Part shown: positions 27,682 through 38,323 of the stretch, in pieces | How positions within the stretch are numbered: position 1 is the first letter of the stretch | Layout: every line of letters begins with the position of its first letter | Origin: Candidatus Planktophila sp. | GTDB lineage: Bacteria > Actinomycetota > Actinomycetes > Nanopelagicales > Nanopelagicaceae | DNA length: 38,972 nucleotides | Direction: 5' to 3' | Assembly (NCBI GenBank): GCA_009691145.1 | Contig: SHVG01000006.1 | Coordinates: 1-38,972 of the forward strand | Program-made: the position numbers and the translations under genes | Notes under the pieces: generated by a model | Database searches by the model: none | The model's input: the letters and a program-made list of their open reading frames with translations, nothing else | Told to the model about the DNA's origin: nothing

Positions 27682-27816
27682 GTGATTCGAACTGTAGATC
27701 TTCGTGGACGGGCCCTGACTAAGGCGGCCTATCAGAGCCAACTTCCACCTGGTCAGGCTTGCCACACAGGTAATGCAACGTGTTTTCATAAACCAGTTGA
27801 AATTAATGCAGATTAA
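27682..27816 (+). pseudogene. HisD N-terminus fused in frame to HisI C-terminus (putative deletion scar)
   Basis: Translation: VIRTVDLRGRALTKAAYQSQLPPGQACHTGNATCFHKPVEINAD*. First half resembles actinobacterial HisD N-termini (xIDLRGxAL...LP); second half carries the HisI zinc motif G-x-ACHTG-xxx-CF. Below the supplied ORF track length cutoff. Confidence 0.65.
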
Positions 27817-27852
27817 ACAACGTCGAGCTTATTCTGAAGTTAGAAGGGTGAT

Positions 27853-28017
27853 GTGAAAAACTCCTTAGCGGTTCTCATCAGTGCCGTCGTTATTCTTGTG
27901 GTGATCTTCACCGCCGGCCGAAAGTTCCAATTGTCTTCACGCTATGAGCGCAGCCCCAAAACGCTCACTCCCTGGAACTCTCTGGATAGAGGTATCGATC
28001 CAAGTGATGAAGTTTGA
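27853..28017 (+). pseudogene. 54-aa single-TM mini-ORF, possibly an internally deleted Trp-operon-associated membrane protein (Trp_oprn_chp/TIGR02234-like)
   Basis: Translation: VKNSLAVLISAVVILVVIFTAGRKFQLSSRYERSPKTLTPWNSLDRGIDPSDEV*. One TM followed directly by an RYER...W-xx-LDRGxDP-type tail; GAAGGGTG SD-like sequence upstream. Confidence 0.5.
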
Positions 28018-28028
28018 GTGAGCAAGGG

Positions 28029-28040
28029 TAGGATGAACAA
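28029..28040 (+). promoter_or_regulatory. Candidate -10 element for leaderless MauE-like transcript
   Basis: TAGGAT (28029-28034), 6 nt (GAACAA), ATG 28041. Confidence 0.4.
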
Positions 28041-28538
28041 ATGAAAGCCTTGAATCTGAAGTATCAAGGGATTTTGACTTTAATTTCACGCCTTGTCGTC
28101 GGTGCAGTCCTGCTCATCGCCGGGGGATTAAAGGCCTTCGTTCCAGCCGAGGCGGCCAGTGCAGTTTCCGCTTATAAAATCCTGCCTACCCAGATCGCCC
28201 ACATTGTTGGCTACGCACTTCCATGGCTTGAGATCGCGATCGCTCTTCTCCTTATTATTGGTATCTCCATCCGCATGGCCGCCATTGTCGCCGGTGGCAT
28301 CATGATCCTGTTCATTGGCGCCATTGCCAGTGTCTGGGTGCGTGGCCTGCTGATTGACTGTGGATGCTTTGGCGGTGGTGGCGTTATTGATCTATCCAAG
28401 GCCGCGGCAGTTCACCGCACATATGCACTAGAAATCGCGCGCGATTGCGGATTGGCATTAATGTCGCTCTATCTATACTTTTTCCCTTACGGATTATTAT
28501 CAGTTGAAAAATCGGCGCTACCAAATGAGGAGATCTAA
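28041..28538 (+). CDS. MauE/DoxX-like membrane protein
   Basis: Four-TM protein with RLVVGAVLLIAGGLKAF and LLIDCGCFGGGG cysteine pair; adjacent to a DsbA-like gene. Confidence 0.85.
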   Translation: MKALNLKYQGILTLISRLVVGAVLLIAGGLKAFVPAEAASAVSAYKILPTQIAHIVGYALPWLEIAIALLLIIGISIRMAAIVAGGIMILFIGAIASVWVRGLLIDCGCFGGGGVIDLSKAAAVHRTYALEIARDCGLALMSLYLYFFPYGLLSVEKSALPNEEI

Positions 28539-29252
28539 ATGTCTAAGCAGGCAAAGGCAACTACCGGCGGAGATCACTTCACACGCTGGCTAGTCATTGG
28601 AATGGTTGCACTCGTCGTCGTTACCGGTGTCATTTTCTCCATTATGAGCTCGTCGACAAAAGCCAATGAATCATTTGCAGCTCTTAAAGGTTATAAGTTG
28701 GGCGATTCAGTTGCAGCCAGCGTTAATCCCGCTGCCGGCTTTGGCTTAACGTTGAATCCCGGTGCACCAGTAACAATCGATCTCTGGGAAGATCCACAGT
28801 GTCCAGTCTGTCGTACCTTTGAAACATCGATTGGTGCATACATCGACACCATGGTGCGTACGAAGAAAGCCACCGTTGTCTATCACCTTCTATCTTTCCT
28901 AGGACCAGAGTCCGTCCGTGCGGCAAATGCATTGATGTGCTCCGCCGATGAGGGCCACTACTTAGATTTTCATCAAGCGGTTTATATTGTTCAGCCAGCT
29001 TTGGAGAACTCCGGATTTTTCTCTAATGATAATTTAGTCAAGATTGGCGATCATATTGGGCTTAAATCTAAGACATTTACCGATTGCCTTACAAAGGGTT
29101 CAAAGCTTGAATTAGTAAAAGCCCATGCAGATTCAATGCCAACCTATAAAGTAAGCGGCACCCCGACTGTATTTATCAATGGCAAACTCTGGGAGCGCAC
29201 ATCAAATGGCTTTGATTTAAATGAGTTCCGTCTTGCTGTAGAGGCTGGCTAA
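28539..29252 (+). CDS. DsbA-family thioredoxin-like disulfide oxidoreductase, membrane anchored
   Basis: N-terminal TM, WEDPQCPVCRTFE (CxxC), YKVSGTPTVFINGKLW cis-Pro region. Confidence 0.93.
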   Translation: MSKQAKATTGGDHFTRWLVIGMVALVVVTGVIFSIMSSSTKANESFAALKGYKLGDSVAASVNPAAGFGLTLNPGAPVTIDLWEDPQCPVCRTFETSIGAYIDTMVRTKKATVVYHLLSFLGPESVRAANALMCSADEGHYLDFHQAVYIVQPALENSGFFSNDNLVKIGDHIGLKSKTFTDCLTKGSKLELVKAHADSMPTYKVSGTPTVFINGKLWERTSNGFDLNEFRLAVEAG

Positions 29253-29255
29253 CAC

Positions 29256-30074
29256 TTGTTACGTTCGATTCCATCGCCAACTTTGTCGGCGTTGGAAATC
29301 GGGCCGCTCACGATTCATATGTATGCCTTGTGCATCATCACAGGCATCGCCGTCGCCATTTGGCTTGGGGATAAACGCTTCAGAGCAGTTGCACCAAATG
29401 GAGCATCGGTAGTTTCAGAGGTTGCGATTACCGCGGTTCCATTTGGATTAATCGGTGGTCGGATTTATCACGTTATCTCATCACCCGATGCCTACTTTGG
29501 TAGCGGGGGAGATCCGCTAGATGCTTTGAAAATCTGGCAGGGCGGTCTGGGCATCTGGGGCGCTATCTCACTCGGAACAGTGGCTGCAGCCCTTCGCTAT
29601 CGCACTCTAGCCAAGCGAATCGATCTCCCAGGCTTTGCATACTTTATGGATGCCCTTGCACCAGGTGTTCTCTTTGCTCAGGCCATCGGTCGATTTGGAA
29701 ACTGGTTTAACATCGAACTCTTTGGTCGTCCACTCGATGCGCCATGGGCCTTATCAGTTCCATTACTCAGTCGCCCCAATGGATATACACAGTTCACAAC
29801 TTTTCACCCTACCTTCCTCTATGAGGCGATCTGGTCAACGGCTTTAGCCTTTCTATTAATCAGATTTGGTAAAAGATTTCATCCAGGTCAACTCTTTGCT
29901 CTCTATATCATTGGCTACTGCATCGGCCGTATCGGCATCGAATCGATTCGAATCGATGAAGCGCATCACATCTTCGGACAGCGCCTCAATGTCTTGGTCG
30001 GGATAGTGGTTGCTGTAGGCGCACTTATAGTCTTTCGCCGCCTCAATAAAGGCGGCCCCGAACTTCTCGGGTAG
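29256..30074 (+). CDS. lgt: Prolipoprotein diacylglyceryl transferase (TTG start)
   Basis: ITGIAVAIWLGDKR, GGRIYHVI, QGGLGIWGAISLG, AIGRFGNWFNIELFGRP, HPTFLYEAIW. Confidence 0.97.
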   Translation: MLRSIPSPTLSALEIGPLTIHMYALCIITGIAVAIWLGDKRFRAVAPNGASVVSEVAITAVPFGLIGGRIYHVISSPDAYFGSGGDPLDALKIWQGGLGIWGAISLGTVAAALRYRTLAKRIDLPGFAYFMDALAPGVLFAQAIGRFGNWFNIELFGRPLDAPWALSVPLLSRPNGYTQFTTFHPTFLYEAIWSTALAFLLIRFGKRFHPGQLFALYIIGYCIGRIGIESIRIDEAHHIFGQRLNVLVGIVVAVGALIVFRRLNKGGPELLG

Positions 30075-30084
30075 GCTACTTACT
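30072..30084 (+). promoter_or_regulatory. Candidate -10 element for leaderless VIT1-like transcript
   Basis: TAGGCT (30072-30077), 7 nt, ATG 30085. Confidence 0.4.
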
Positions 30085-30792
30085 ATGGCACTAGATGATG
30101 TATATGCGCGCAATCTTCACCACCGAAGCCATCGTGCTGGGTGGCTACGAGCAGCGGTCTTAGGTGCTAACGATGGCTTGGTTTCAATGGCATCGCTAAT
30201 GATTGGTGTTGTAGCCGCTGGCAAGAATGAATTTCTAGTCACTGCAGGACTTGCCGGAATCACGGCTGGTGCAATGTCAATGGCAGTTGGTGAATATGTT
30301 TCAGTGCGTTCGCAAAATGATATTGAAGAATCCGATCGCGCTCTCGAGGTGGAACATCTTGCAGCTGATCCTGAGGGAGAGCTCTTAGAGCTTCAAGATA
30401 TTTATATCAACCGTGGATTAACTCCAGAGCTTGCAATGCAAGTTGCTCTCGCGATGCATGCAAAAGATCCACTTGCAGCGCACTTACGCGATGAACTCGG
30501 TCAGCATTCCCACACTAAGGCCCGCCCAGTTCAGGCTGCACTCGCATCGGCGATCTCATTTACTGCAGGCGGCCTTATTCCATTTGTTGGAGCCTTTGCC
30601 CCAACAGTTGGAGCTAAGGCGTGGAGCATTGTTGGCTTCACGCTCGCAGGTCTTGTCCTGACAGGAGTTCTCGGCGCGCGCACAGCTGGGGCCAAGATCC
30701 CGAGCACGACGCTGCGTGTGATTCTTGGAGGCTGTCTAGGCATGCTCATCACCGCAGGAATCGGTCATATCGCTCAACTTGCCGGTATTTAA
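30085..30792 (+). CDS. VIT1/CCC1-family Fe2+/Mn2+ transporter
   Basis: GWLRAAVLGANDGLVSMASLMIGVVAAG, AGITAGAMSMAVGEYVSVRSQ, GGLIPFVGAF. Confidence 0.94.
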   Translation: MALDDVYARNLHHRSHRAGWLRAAVLGANDGLVSMASLMIGVVAAGKNEFLVTAGLAGITAGAMSMAVGEYVSVRSQNDIEESDRALEVEHLAADPEGELLELQDIYINRGLTPELAMQVALAMHAKDPLAAHLRDELGQHSHTKARPVQAALASAISFTAGGLIPFVGAFAPTVGAKAWSIVGFTLAGLVLTGVLGARTAGAKIPSTTLRVILGGCLGMLITAGIGHIAQLAGI

Positions 30793-30901
30793 ACTCTAGT
30801 CACACGGACTTTTCTTGCTACTCTTTGCACAGCTAAATACTTATTAGTACCAGGGCCAAGGTTGTCCCGTAAATAATTTCGACAATCGGAGCTCAACGGT
30901 C

Positions 30902-33900
30902 ATGGCTTTGCCTTCCAATTATCCACATGCACAGGGGCTCTACAACCCTGCCCAAGAACATGATGCATGCGGTGTTGCGATGGTGGCGACGTTAAATAGA
31001 GTAGCAACACATGAGATTGTTGTAAAAGCACTAACTGCGCTGCGCAATCTCGAACACCGTGGGGCATCAGGGGCCGAACCAGATAGCGGTGATGGTGCAG
31101 GTATATTAATTCGTATCCCCGATCAGTTTTTCCAAGCCGTTACAGCATTTGATTTACCCTCGGCAGGTTCGTATGCAACTGGTATTGGCTTTATCGAAAA
31201 AGGCGCCGATGTAAAAGATGAGATTGCGCGCATCGCTGCAGAAGAGGGTTTGAAGGTTATTGGATGGCGCGAGCTTCCAATAAATTCGACGACGCTTGGC
31301 AAAACTGCGCTCTCGGTGATGCCTGATTTCCAACAGGTATTTATTAGCGGAGTAAAGAATGAAAACGGTCTTGTCCTAGAGCGCATGGCTTTTTGTCTGC
31401 GCAAGCGTGTCGAGCATGCACTGCCACTGTACTTTCCATCGCTATCTGCCCAAACAATTGTCTATAAAGGAATGCTTACTACTGGTCAGCTTGAAGAGTT
31501 TTTTCCAGATCTAGGCGATGAACGTGTTGTTTCTCCCTTGGCGCTCGTGCACTCCCGTTTTTCTACTAATACTTTTCCATCATGGCCGCTGGCTCACCCA
31601 TATCGCTTCATTGCCCACAATGGTGAAATCAATACCGTTAAAGGTAACCGTAACTGGATGCGTGCACGTGAATCACTTCTTGAAAGCGATCTGATTCCAG
31701 GAGATTTGAAGCGCCTGTTCCCAATTGTGCAGATGTCGGGCAGTGATTCAGCATCCTTTGATGAAGTTCTTGAACTTCTCTATCTAGGTGGACGCTCATT
31801 GCCACATGCAGTCTTAATGATGATTCCTGAGGCCTGGGAAAATCACGCCTCGATGTCAGATCTTCGCCGTGATTTCTACGCCTTCCATGCCTCGCTCATG
31901 GAGCCTTGGGATGGGCCAGCATGTGTAACTTTTACCGACGGCCATCACGTTGGCGCAGTCTTAGATCGCAACGGTCTGCGTCCATCGCGCTTCTGGGTTA
32001 CTAAAGATGGTCTTGTTGTTTTGGCCTCTGAAGTCGGCGTCTTAGATATCGCCCCTGACACCATTATACGAAAGGGGCGTTTGCAGCCCGGAAAGATGTT
32101 CTTGGTCGATATCGAAGCGGGTCGAATTATTGAAGATGAAGAGATAAAGGATTCATTGGCAGGGGCTGCGCCATATGGTGATTGGCTGCACGCTGGAATG
32201 GTCAAGCTCAGCGAGCTTCCCGCCCGCGAACACATTGTCTATCCGCACTCATCAGTTGTCCGACGCCAGCGCGCATTTGGTTACACCGAGGAAGAGCTGC
32301 GCATTTTAGTTACTCCTATGGCACGCAGCGGCATGGAGGCGCTGGGTTCGATGGGTACTGATACACCCATCGCTGCGCTCTCAAATAAACCACGCTTACT
32401 CTTCGATTACTTTTCACAGCTCTTTGCCCAAGTTACTAATCCACCTCTAGATGCAATCCGCGAAGAGTTGGTAACAAGTTTAGGAACAGCGATGGGTCCC
32501 GAGCACAATCTTCTAGATCCAGGTCCAGCCTCCTGTCGCCATATATCGCTGGCATTTCCAGTTATCGATAACGACGAACTAGCAAAGATCATTCACGTGA
32601 ATGCCGATGGTGATTACCCAGGTTTGAGCGCTCATGTTGTTCGTGGACTTTTCTTTGTTGCAGATGGTGGAGATGCACTTCGTGCACGCCTAGATGAGAT
32701 TAGAGTCGAAGTCTCACAAGCGATCAAGGATGGTGCGCGCATTATCGTCCTATCTGATCGTGACGGGGATACCGAAGAGGCGCCCATTCCATCTCTGCTA
32801 TTAACATCTGCCGTACACCACCACTTGATCCGCGAAAAGACTCGCACAAAAGTCGGACTCGTCGTTGAAGCTGGAGATGTTCGCGAAGTTCATCACGTGG
32901 CACTTCTCATCGGCTATGGCGCCGCTGCAGTTAATCCCTACCTTGCGATGGAGAGTGCAGAAGATTTAGTTCTACAAGGTGTCATTACAGGAATCACACC
33001 TGAAAAAGCGGTGCGCAACTTAATTAAATCCCTCGGCAAGGGCGTCCTTAAAGTCATGTCCAAGATGGGTATCAGCACTATCGCCTCATATACAGGAGCC
33101 CAAGTCTTTGAAGCTATTGGTTTAAGCGCCGAAGTCGTTGATGAGTTTTTTGTCGGTACAACATCTCGCCTTGGCGGTGTTTCACTAGATGTCATTGCCC
33201 AAGAGACAATCGCACGCCACCACATTGCATATCCCCCTGGGGGAGAAGTGCCCGGCACCAAACGTCTGCCAATCGGGGGCGAATACCAGTGGCGACGCGA
33301 GGGCGAGCCACACCTGTTCGATCCAGAGACAGTTTTTGCGCTGCAACATTCAACGAGTACAAAACGCTATGACATCTTCAAGCGCTATACCAATCGCGTC
33401 AATGATCAGAGCGCACGGTTAATGACTCTGCGCGGTCTATTTGAATTTAAAGATCAAAGTCCAATCTCCATCGATGAAGTAGAGCCAGCCAGTGCCATTA
33501 TCGCTCGTTTTTCAACGGGTGCGATGTCGTATGGCTCTGTTTCACAGGAAGTGCATGAGACTCTTGCAATTGCCATGAACCGATTAGGTGGCAAATCAAA
33601 TACTGGTGAAGGTGGAGAAGATCCATTGCGCTATGTAGTTGAAGCAAATGGAGATTCAAAGCGCTCGGCTATTAAGCAGGTTGCATCGGGGCGTTTTGGA
33701 GTCACTAGCCAATACTTAGTCAACGCCGATGATATTCAAATCAAAATCGCACAGGGTGCAAAGCCTGGCGAGGGCGGACAGTTACCAGGCAACAAGGTTT
33801 ATCCATGGATTGCAAAGGTGCGTTACTCAACGCCAGGCGTTGGTCTTATTTCTCCGCCGCCACACCACGATATATATTCCATTGAAGATCTAGCACAGTT

Positions 33901-35413
33901 GATCCATGATTTAAAGAACGCCAATAAGAATGCACGCGTGCATGTAAAGCTTGTTGCCGAAGTCGGCGTCGGTACCGTTGCAGCTGGAGTCAGTAAGGCA
34001 CATGCCGATGTTGTTTTGATCTCAGGTCACGATGGTGGCACGGGTGCATCACCACTTACATCGCTCAAACATGCTGGCGCTCCATGGGAGCTTGGTTTAG
34101 CCGAGACTCAACAGACTTTGCTTCTTAATAATCTGCGCGATCGAATCGTTGTACAGACCGATGGACAGTTAAAGACTGGTCGTGACGTAGTAATTGCCGC
34201 ACTGCTGGGTGCAGAGGAGTTTGGTTTTGCAACTGCGCCACTGGTTGTTTCAGGCTGCGTCATGATGCGTGTATGTCATTTAGATACATGCCCAGTCGGT
34301 GTTGCAACACAGAATCCCGAGCTCCGTGCGCGCTTTACGGGTAAGCCAGAATTCGTTGAAACTTTCTTCGAATACATCGCCGAAGAAGTTCGAGAAATAC
34401 TAGCCAGCCTGGGCTTTAGAACATTACTTGAGGCCATTGGCCATGTTGAGTACCTAGAGGTTAGGCGCGCAGTAGATCACTGGAAGGCCAGTGGTTTAGA
34501 TCTTTCACTACTTCTTGTGCGCCCTCAAAGTTCGAGTCCGCTGCACAATACTACGCGCCAAAATCACGGTCTTGATGCCGCCCTTGATAATCAACTTATC
34601 GATTTGGCACAACCAGCGCTGAGAAAACAAGAGTTAGTGCGCATCGATCTGCCGGTGCGAAATGTCAATCGTACTGTTGGAACAATGTTAGGTGCCGAAA
34701 TTACTCGGGCATACGGAGCTGCTGGACTGCCCGATGGAACTATTGACGTTACTTTGCGTGGATCTGCCGGGCAATCGCTGGGAGCATTTATCCCTGCAGG
34801 TCTAACGCTTCGCTTATTTGGTGATTCAAATGACTATGTTGGTAAAGGTATTTCCGGAGGTCGGGTAATCCTTCGCCCAGACATTACATCGACATTCAAA
34901 TCTAATGAGAACGTCATCGCTGGAAATGTCATTGGCTACGGCGCAACATCTGGCGAAATCATGATTCGCGGAACCGTGGGGGAGCGCTTCTGCGTTCGTA
35001 ACTCCGGTGCAACTGCAATCGTTGAAGGAATCGGTGATCATGGTTGCGAATACATGACGGGTGGCACCGTTGTTGTGTTAGGAAAGATCGGACGCAACTT
35101 TGCTGCGGGAATGTCAGGCGGTCGTGCCTTTGTTTTAGATCTAGATCCTGCCAACGTCAACACCGACATGGTTGATGTCATTGCAGTACCGATAGATCAG
35201 CGTGATATTTTGAAATCGATTATTACTAACTTCGCAAGTCATACTGATTCGGTAGTGGCTGCACAATTACTTAATGATTGGGATGTTGCAATCAATCGCA
35301 TTTCGCTAGTTATGCCACGTGATTATGCACGAGTACTTGATGCGATGGCACGCGCTACACGTGAGGGTTTACCAGTGGACTCACTTGTTATGGAGGTGGC
35401 AGCTCTTGGCTGA
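30902..35413 (+). CDS. gltB: Glutamate synthase (NADPH) large subunit
   Basis: [13 protein letters not shown] (class II amidotransferase Cys), [76 protein letters not shown]-terminal GXGXG domain. Confidence 0.98.
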   Translation: MALPSNYPHAQGLYNPAQEHDACGVAMVATLNRVATHEIVVKALTALRNLEHRGASGAEPDSGDGAGILIRIPDQFFQAVTAFDLPSAGSYATGIGFIEKGADVKDEIARIAAEEGLKVIGWRELPINSTTLGKTALSVMPDFQQVFISGVKNENGLVLERMAFCLRKRVEHALPLYFPSLSAQTIVYKGMLTTGQLEEFFPDLGDERVVSPLALVHSRFSTNTFPSWPLAHPYRFIAHNGEINTVKGNRNWMRARESLLESDLIPGDLKRLFPIVQMSGSDSASFDEVLELLYLGGRSLPHAVLMMIPEAWENHASMSDLRRDFYAFHASLMEPWDGPACVTFTDGHHVGAVLDRNGLRPSRFWVTKDGLVVLASEVGVLDIAPDTIIRKGRLQPGKMFLVDIEAGRIIEDEEIKDSLAGAAPYGDWLHAGMVKLSELPAREHIVYPHSSVVRRQRAFGYTEEELRILVTPMARSGMEALGSMGTDTPIAALSNKPRLLFDYFSQLFAQVTNPPLDAIREELVTSLGTAMGPEHNLLDPGPASCRHISLAFPVIDNDELAKIIHVNADGDYPGLSAHVVRGLFFVADGGDALRARLDEIRVEVSQAIKDGARIIVLSDRDGDTEEAPIPSLLLTSAVHHHLIREKTRTKVGLVVEAGDVREVHHVALLIGYGAAAVNPYLAMESAEDLVLQGVITGITPEKAVRNLIKSLGKGVLKVMSKMGISTIASYTGAQVFEAIGLSAEVVDEFFVGTTSRLGGVSLDVIAQETIARHHIAYPPGGEVPGTKRLPIGGEYQWRREGEPHLFDPETVFALQHSTSTKRYDIFKRYTNRVNDQSARLMTLRGLFEFKDQSPISIDEVEPASAIIARFSTGAMSYGSVSQEVHETLAIAMNRLGGKSNTGEGGEDPLRYVVEANGDSKRSAIKQVASGRFGVTSQYLVNADDIQIKIAQGAKPGEGGQLPGNKVYPWIAKVRYSTPGVGLISPPPHHDIYSIEDLAQLIHDLKNANKNARVHVKLVAEVGVGTVAAGVSKAHADVVLISGHDGGTGASPLTSLKHAGAPWELGLAETQQTLLLNNLRDRIVVQTDGQLKTGRDVVIAALLGAEEFGFATAPLVVSGCVMMRVCHLDTCPVGVATQNPELRARFTGKPEFVETFFEYIAEEVREILASLGFRTLLEAIGHVEYLEVRRAVDHWKASGLDLSLLLVRPQSSSPLHNTTRQNHGLDAALDNQLIDLAQPALRKQELVRIDLPVRNVNRTVGTMLGAEITRAYGAAGLPDGTIDVTLRGSAGQSLGAFIPAGLTLRLFGDSNDYVGKGISGGRVILRPDITSTFKSNENVIAGNVIGYGATSGEIMIRGTVGERFCVRNSGATAIVEGIGDHGCEYMTGGTVVVLGKIGRNFAAGMSGGRAFVLDLDPANVNTDMVDVIAVPIDQRDILKSIITNFASHTDSVVAAQLLNDWDVAINRISLVMPRDYARVLDAMARATREGLPVDSLVMEVAALG

Positions 35414-36860
35414 TCCAAAGGGATTTATTACAACACCGCGCGAAGTTCCAACACGTCGCCCGGTTGATGTGCGTATCCAAGATTGGCGCGAGGTATATGA
35501 GCCACAGAGTTTTGAGCATCTGCAAAAACAGGCAGGGCGCTGCATGGACTGTGGAATTCCTTTCTGTCACTTAGGATGCCCGCTCGGCAATCTCATCCCC
35601 GAGTGGAATGACTTGATATGGCGGGGGGACACACAGGAGGCAATTAACCTTTTACATGCAACCAATAACTTTCCTGAGTTCACCGGCCGTTTGTGTCCTG
35701 CACCATGTGAGACCGCATGCGTTCTCGCAATTAATCGTGACGCGGTAACAATTAAGCAGGTCGAACTGCGCACAATTGAAGAGGCATTTGCATCTGGCGA
35801 TGTAAAGCCACTCATACCAGATCGCTTAACTGGAAAGACAGTTGCCGTTATTGGTTCCGGTCCAGCTGGTTTAGCTGCTGCGCAACAGTTAACACGCGCA
35901 GGTCATACCGTGGCCGTCTACGAGCGGGCAGTCAAGATCGGTGGCTTACTTCGCTACGGAATCCCTGAGTTTAAAATGGAGAAACATATTCTCGATCGTC
36001 GATTAGAGCAGATGGAGAAAGAGGGAACACGTTTTCGCCCTGGTGTAGATGTCGGGGGAGAGCTCACTGGATCTGCCTTACGCAAGAAATACGATGCGAT
36101 CGTGTTAGCCGTTGGTGCAACTAAATGGCGCGATCTCAATATTCCAGGACGTGACCTAGTTGGTATCTACCAAGCTATGGAGTATCTACCGTGGGGAAAT
36201 GCCCAGGCCCTCGGTGAAGTAGAGACACCGATGATAAATGTTGTAGGAAAGCACGTTGTAATTTTAGGTGGTGGAGATACCGGCGCAGACTGTCTCGGAA
36301 CAGTGATACGTCAAGGCGCGGCAACTATTACTCAGTTAGAGATTTTGCCAAGACCAAATGATGAGCGTCCAGCATCTGCGCCTTGGCCGATGTATCCCAT
36401 GATTTATCGAGTATCTAGTGCGCATGAGGAGAAAGATAATCGAATCTTTTCAGTAAGCACGCAAGAGTTCTTGGGCGATGCAGATGGAAATCTGCGTGCT
36501 ATTAAAATCGTCGAAACAGAGTTTGTGAATGGAAAATTTGAAGCCATTGCAGACACCGAGCGAGAGATTCCAGCTGATTTTGTATTTCTAGCTATGGGCT
36601 TTACCGGAGCAGAGCAATCTCCACTACTCGATCAGTTACAAGTAAAGATAGATGATCGTGGCAATATTGTGCGTGATGACAACTTTGCAGCAAATGATGA
36701 TGGAGTATTTGTTGCAGGCGATGCCGGCCGAGGACAATCACTTATTGTCTGGGCTATTGCTGAGGGCCGAAGTGCTGCATCGGCAGTTGATAGATATCTA
36801 ACGGGAGATACTCAGCTTCCATTCCCGATTGAACCAACCACCCGCCAGTTGATGGTTTAA
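35406..36860 (+). CDS. gltD: Glutamate synthase small subunit (TTG start)
   Basis: [63 protein letters not shown]. Start set at TTG 35406 (LADPKGF), SD GGAGG upstream; the 35319 ORF start overlaps gltB too far. Confidence 0.95.
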   Translation: MADPKGFITTPREVPTRRPVDVRIQDWREVYEPQSFEHLQKQAGRCMDCGIPFCHLGCPLGNLIPEWNDLIWRGDTQEAINLLHATNNFPEFTGRLCPAPCETACVLAINRDAVTIKQVELRTIEEAFASGDVKPLIPDRLTGKTVAVIGSGPAGLAAAQQLTRAGHTVAVYERAVKIGGLLRYGIPEFKMEKHILDRRLEQMEKEGTRFRPGVDVGGELTGSALRKKYDAIVLAVGATKWRDLNIPGRDLVGIYQAMEYLPWGNAQALGEVETPMINVVGKHVVILGGGDTGADCLGTVIRQGAATITQLEILPRPNDERPASAPWPMYPMIYRVSSAHEEKDNRIFSVSTQEFLGDADGNLRAIKIVETEFVNGKFEAIADTEREIPADFVFLAMGFTGAEQSPLLDQLQVKIDDRGNIVRDDNFAANDDGVFVAGDAGRGQSLIVWAIAEGRSAASAVDRYLTGDTQLPFPIEPTTRQLMV

Positions 36861-36869
36861 GGTTGTTCC
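36858..36869 (+). promoter_or_regulatory. Candidate -10 element for leaderless pyk transcript
   Basis: TAAGGT (36858-36863), 6 nt (TGTTCC), ATG 36870. Confidence 0.4.
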
Positions 36870-38309
36870 ATGCGTAGAGCAAAAATTGTGTGCACGATGG
36901 GTCCATCAGTTGAGTCCCCGGAGAGAGTAAGAGAGCTCATCGATGCCGGAATGAATATGGCACGCCTGAACCTTTCACATGGTTCCTATGAAGAGCACCA
37001 GGTGCGCTTTGATCAAGTTCGCGCTGCGGCAAAGGCCGCTGGACGGCCAGTTGCAATCTTGGTTGATTTACAAGGCCCAAAGATTCGCCTTGCCAGATTC
37101 GTCGCAGGCCCACATGATTTAGCACGCGGAGATATCTTTACTATTACTACCGATGATGTTGAGGGAACAAAGGATCGTGTCGGCACGACGTATAAAGGCC
37201 TTCCTAGAGATTGCAAAGTCGGAGACCATATTTTGATCGATGATGGAAAAGTTACCGTTCAAGTGGTAAAGATTAAGGGAAATGATGTTGTCACTAAAGT
37301 TATCGAACCAGGCGCAGTAAGTAACAACAAAGGGATTAATTTACCGGGGGTTGCAGTTTCTGCACCTGCAATGTCTGCAAAAGATATCGAAGATCTGCGC
37401 TGGGGCCTGCGTGCCGGTGCCGATTTCATCGCACTCTCATTTGTTAGAAATGCCGCTGATATCAAAGATGTTCATATGATCATGGATGAGGTAGGCATAA
37501 GAATTCCAGTTATTGCAAAGATTGAAAAGCCACAGGCCGTTGTAAATATCGCCGAAATTGTTGATGCCTTTGATGGCATCATGGTTGCCCGCGGTGATTT
37601 AGGCGTTGAGCTGCCAATTGAAGATGTCCCGTTGGTGCAAAAACTCTGCGTCGAATTGGCACGCGATATGGCAAAGCCTGTCATCGTTGCAACACAGATG
37701 CTGGATTCGATGATTACTAACTCGCGCCCTACTCGCGCCGAAGCTACGGACTGTGCAAATGCAGTTATAGATGGCGCAGATGCATTGATGCTTTCAGGTG
37801 AAACAAGTGTTGGCGAATTTCCAATCGAAGCAGTACAGACAATGGCACGTATTATTCAAAAGACTGAAGAGGGCGGCCTCGATCGAATCCGTCCTATAAA
37901 GACCGCTCCTCGTACTAAGGGCGGTGCTATTACAAAAGCTGCAACTGAGGTTGGCGCAATAGTTGATGCTAAATATTTAGTTGCATTTACTCAAAGTGGC
38001 GACTCTGCCCGTCGAATGTCACGCCTGCGCTCACCGATTCCAATTCTTGCAATGACTCCAGAGGTCGGAACATTTAACCGTTTAGCCCTTTCATGGGGCG
38101 TTGAATCAATGTTGACTCCCGTCGTTGGTGCAACCGATGAGATGGTAAAGCTGGTCGACTCGGTACTTATCGAATCAGGACGTGCACAAATCGGCGATAA
38201 CGTGATGATTGTTGCGGGATCTCCTCCAGGAATTCCTGGCTCTACTAATGCGATGCGCGTTCACCGTGTAGGCGATGCCGTTGGTGGCGCCGCTCCCGCC
38301 TACCGCTAA
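36870..38309 (+). CDS. pyk: Pyruvate kinase
   Basis: RRAKIVCTMGPSVESPE, MNMARLNLSHGSYEEH, DLQGPKIR, PVIAKIEKPQAV, MVARGDLGVELP, VATQMLDSMI, RAEATDCANAVIDGADALMLSGETSVG. Confidence 0.98.
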   Translation: MRRAKIVCTMGPSVESPERVRELIDAGMNMARLNLSHGSYEEHQVRFDQVRAAAKAAGRPVAILVDLQGPKIRLARFVAGPHDLARGDIFTITTDDVEGTKDRVGTTYKGLPRDCKVGDHILIDDGKVTVQVVKIKGNDVVTKVIEPGAVSNNKGINLPGVAVSAPAMSAKDIEDLRWGLRAGADFIALSFVRNAADIKDVHMIMDEVGIRIPVIAKIEKPQAVVNIAEIVDAFDGIMVARGDLGVELPIEDVPLVQKLCVELARDMAKPVIVATQMLDSMITNSRPTRAEATDCANAVIDGADALMLSGETSVGEFPIEAVQTMARIIQKTEEGGLDRIRPIKTAPRTKGGAITKAATEVGAIVDAKYLVAFTQSGDSARRMSRLRSPIPILAMTPEVGTFNRLALSWGVESMLTPVVGATDEMVKLVDSVLIESGRAQIGDNVMIVAGSPPGIPGSTNAMRVHRVGDAVGGAAPAYR

Positions 38310-38323
38310 GATTTACCAGTAGC

